Source: Lysobacteraceae bacterium (GTDB lineage Bacteria; Pseudomonadota; Gammaproteobacteria; Xanthomonadales; Xanthomonadaceae). From it: a stretch of 7,515 nt of DNA. Location: positions 1-7,515 of the forward strand of contig JAIXTZ010000058.1 of NCBI GenBank assembly GCA_027483745.1, given 5' to 3'. Made by a program: the position numbers and the translations under genes. Each line of letters begins with the position of its first letter. Position 1 is the first letter of the stretch. The notes under the pieces are model-generated. The model worked only from the letters and a program-made list of their open reading frames with translations, searched no databases and was not told the DNA's origin. This document shows positions 6,309-7,515 of this stretch, piece after piece.

Positions 6309-7001
6309 ATGCGCCTGAATGCCGATTTCGAGCAGCGCGTGGTGCTGCGCCCCGACGAGGCGGCGTGGCAGCCGTCGCCGAGCCCGGGCGTCACGCGGCG
6401 CATGCTTGATCGCATCGGCGTTGAGGCAGCCCGTGCGACGAGCCTGGTGCGGTACGCGCCCGGTTCGAGCTTCGCGGAGCACGGACATCCCGCGGGAGAG
6501 GAAATCCTCGTGTTGGAGGGCGTGTTCAGCGACGACACCGGCGACCACCCGGCGGGCAGCTACCTGCGCAACCCGGAAGGCTTCCGTCACGCGCCACGCA
6601 GCGCGACGGGCTGCGCCTTGTTCGTGAAGCTGCGGCAGTTCGCCGACGACGACCGCGCGACGTTGCGCATCGATCCCGCGCGCGAGGCGTGGCGGCCAGG
6701 CCTCGTCGATGGCCTGAGCGTCTTGCCGCTGCACGCGCACGGCACCGAGCACACGGCACTGGTGGATTGGGCGCCGGGCACGGTGTTCAAGCCGCACACG
6801 CACTGGGGTGGCGAGGAGATCCTGGTGCTGCGCGGCGTGTTCGAGGATGAGCACGGCCGCTATCCGGCCGGCACCTGGGTGCGCAGCCCGCACGGTTCGC
6901 GGCACACGCCGTTCAGCCGCGAAGGCGCCACGCTGTACGTCAAGACGGGGCATCTCGACGCCGAGCGCCTGGCGCCGTGGCTCGGGGCGGGCGCGGCCTG
7001 A
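6309..7001 (+). CDS. Tandem ChrR-like cupin-domain protein
   Basis: The protein has 230 residues with no signal peptide or membrane segment, so it is probably cytoplasmic. It consists of two cupin domains at about 44-107 and 149-212. Each has the ChrR-type core GEEILVLxGVFxD (63-75 and 168-180) followed by PAG, then R.P.G..H.P. Candidate metal ligands are H58, H60, E64 and H94 in the first domain and H163, H165, E169 and H199 in the second, each pair exactly 105 residues apart. ChrR is the zinc anti-sigma factor that responds to singlet oxygen; its C-terminal cupin is the sensor half. The N-terminal zinc-binding anti-sigma domain is missing here and no ECF sigma gene is adjacent, so an anti-sigma role is not supported. 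A metal-binding enzyme or sensor is more likely. The ATG at 6309 is supported by GAGG ten bases upstream. The reaction and ligand are unknown. Confidence 0.88.
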   Translation: MRLNADFEQRVVLRPDEAAWQPSPSPGVTRRMLDRIGVEAARATSLVRYAPGSSFAEHGHPAGEEILVLEGVFSDDTGDHPAGSYLRNPEGFRHAPRSATGCALFVKLRQFADDDRATLRIDPAREAWRPGLVDGLSVLPLHAHGTEHTALVDWAPGTVFKPHTHWGGEEILVLRGVFEDEHGRYPAGTWVRSPHGSRHTPFSREGATLYVKTGHLDAERLAPWLGAGAA

Positions 7002-7051
7002 CCACGACGTCGTCGGCGGCCCCGCCCGTTGTTGCGCCGCGCGACAGCCGC

Positions 7052-7057
7052 GACACT
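7052..7057 (+). promoter_or_regulatory. Weak possible -10 for the persulfide dioxygenase-like gene
   Basis: GACACT lies 17 bases downstream of TTGTTG (7029-7034) and six bases before the ATG at 7064. The spacing suits a sigma-70 promoter with a nearly leaderless start, and no Shine-Dalgarno sequence is present. Each hexamer matches its consensus at only three positions, so the call is tentative. Confidence 0.2.
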
Positions 7058-7063
7058 AGCGGC

Positions 7064-7515
7064 ATGATGAACGCCCACGCCAACGAACCGCCCGGTGGTC
7101 CCGCACCGGAGGTCCACGGCTTTTTTGATCTGTCCACGCACACCATCAGCTACGTGGTGCGCGACCCGATGGGGCCGGCCTGCGCGATCGTCGATCCGGT
7201 GCTGGATTTCGACGTCGCCTCGGGACGCATCGCCCACCGTTCCGCTGGTGCCGTGGTGGATTTCGTCCGCCGCGAGGGCCTGCGGGTCGAGTGGATCATC
7301 GAGACCCACGTCCACGCCGACCACCTCTCGGCCGCCCCGTGGGTGAAGCAGCAGGTGGGCGGCCGCATCGCGATCGGCCAGCGCATCGATGTCGTGCAGG
7401 ACACCTTCGCTCGCATCTTCAACGAAGGGCCCGAGTTCCGGTGCGACGGCAGCCAGTTCGACCACTTATTCCGCGACGGCGAGCGCTACCGCATTGGCGC
7501 CCTCGAGGCCATGGC
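7064..7515 (+). CDS. Metallo-beta-lactamase-fold protein, persulfide dioxygenase-like (partial, runs off the window)
   Basis: The open frame from the ATG at 7064 (a second ATG follows at 7067) gives 150 complete codons and continues past the window edge; full-length relatives have roughly 280-300 residues. The metal-binding motif THVHADH lies at 81-87, giving H82, H84, D86 and H87. It is preceded by FFDLSTHTISYVV (20-32) and AIVDPVLDFD (41-50), and followed by DGSQFDHLFRDGE (128-140). This combination marks the bacterial ETHE1/Blh-type branch that oxidises glutathione persulfide to sulfite with a mononuclear iron, rather than glyoxalase II. The distal metal ligands lie outside the window. Bases 7002-7063 separate it from the cupin gene on the same strand. 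Co-transcription is possible, but the possible promoter before it suggests it may be expressed separately. No DUF442 or rhodanese domain is fused at its N-terminus. Confidence 0.9.
   Translation, partial: MMNAHANEPPGGPAPEVHGFFDLSTHTISYVVRDPMGPACAIVDPVLDFDVASGRIAHRSAGAVVDFVRREGLRVEWIIETHVHADHLSAAPWVKQQVGGRIAIGQRIDVVQDTFARIFNEGPEFRCDGSQFDHLFRDGERYRIGALEAM

Noticed and set aside
7004..7013. Ten-base palindrome ACGACGTCGT after the cupin gene, as an operator or terminator
   Set aside because: It has no loop or T-tract and is of a length easily found by chance in GC-rich DNA. It also does not resemble the AT-rich BigR operator known for persulfide dioxygenase operons.
7121..7126. Run of six T near the start of the persulfide dioxygenase-like gene, as a phase-variation site
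   Set aside because: It encodes the conserved Phe-Phe of the family (TTT TTT). Six bases is short for a contingency locus, and there is no sign of frame disruption.

Overview
The window is about 7.5 kb of very GC-rich bacterial chromosome, close to 70% G+C by eye, with densely packed genes on both strands. The gene content, protein style and possible leaderless starts (TATCCT-type -10 just before the ATG) suggest a Gammaproteobacterium of the Xanthomonadaceae/Lysobacteraceae type (Lysobacter, Luteimonas or a relative). That placement is from memory of similar proteins and was not searched. No tRNA, rRNA, CRISPR array, insertion sequence or phage gene is visible.

Layout. Bases 1-35 hold the last ten codons of an upstream gene. 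A plus-strand run follows: zapE (43-1134), encoding the AFG1-type ATPase that acts at the division ring; a polytopic GT-C-like membrane protein starting at a GTG that overlaps the zapE stop (1131-2669); queF (2711-3538), the nitrile reductase of queuosine synthesis; and a small lipoprotein of unknown role (3561-4091). The lipoprotein converges, 12 bases apart, on a minus-strand TonB-dependent receptor (4104-6179). A perfect 6-bp hairpin that includes the end of the lipoprotein gene may terminate transcription from both sides. The receptor is divergent from a plus-strand tandem ChrR-like cupin gene (6309-7001). Their shared 129-bp upstream region carries a perfect 7-bp inverted repeat. The window ends inside a metallo-beta-lactamase-fold gene that looks like a persulfide dioxygenase (7064 to the edge).

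How they work together. zapE and queF are housekeeping genes, and the window is not one obvious pathway. The accessory part is the receptor, the cupin and the persulfide dioxygenase-like gene. The receptor plug carries an unusual cysteine-containing segment in place of the usual IRG stretch. The cupin protein is two ChrR sensor-type domains in gapless tandem without the zinc anti-sigma domain. A link among these through metal or redox/sulfur homeostasis is only an inference from adjacency. No clearly new multi-gene system can be demonstrated here. The least explained elements are the receptor plug, the double cupin with its shared divergent promoter region, and the GT-C protein coupled to zapE.
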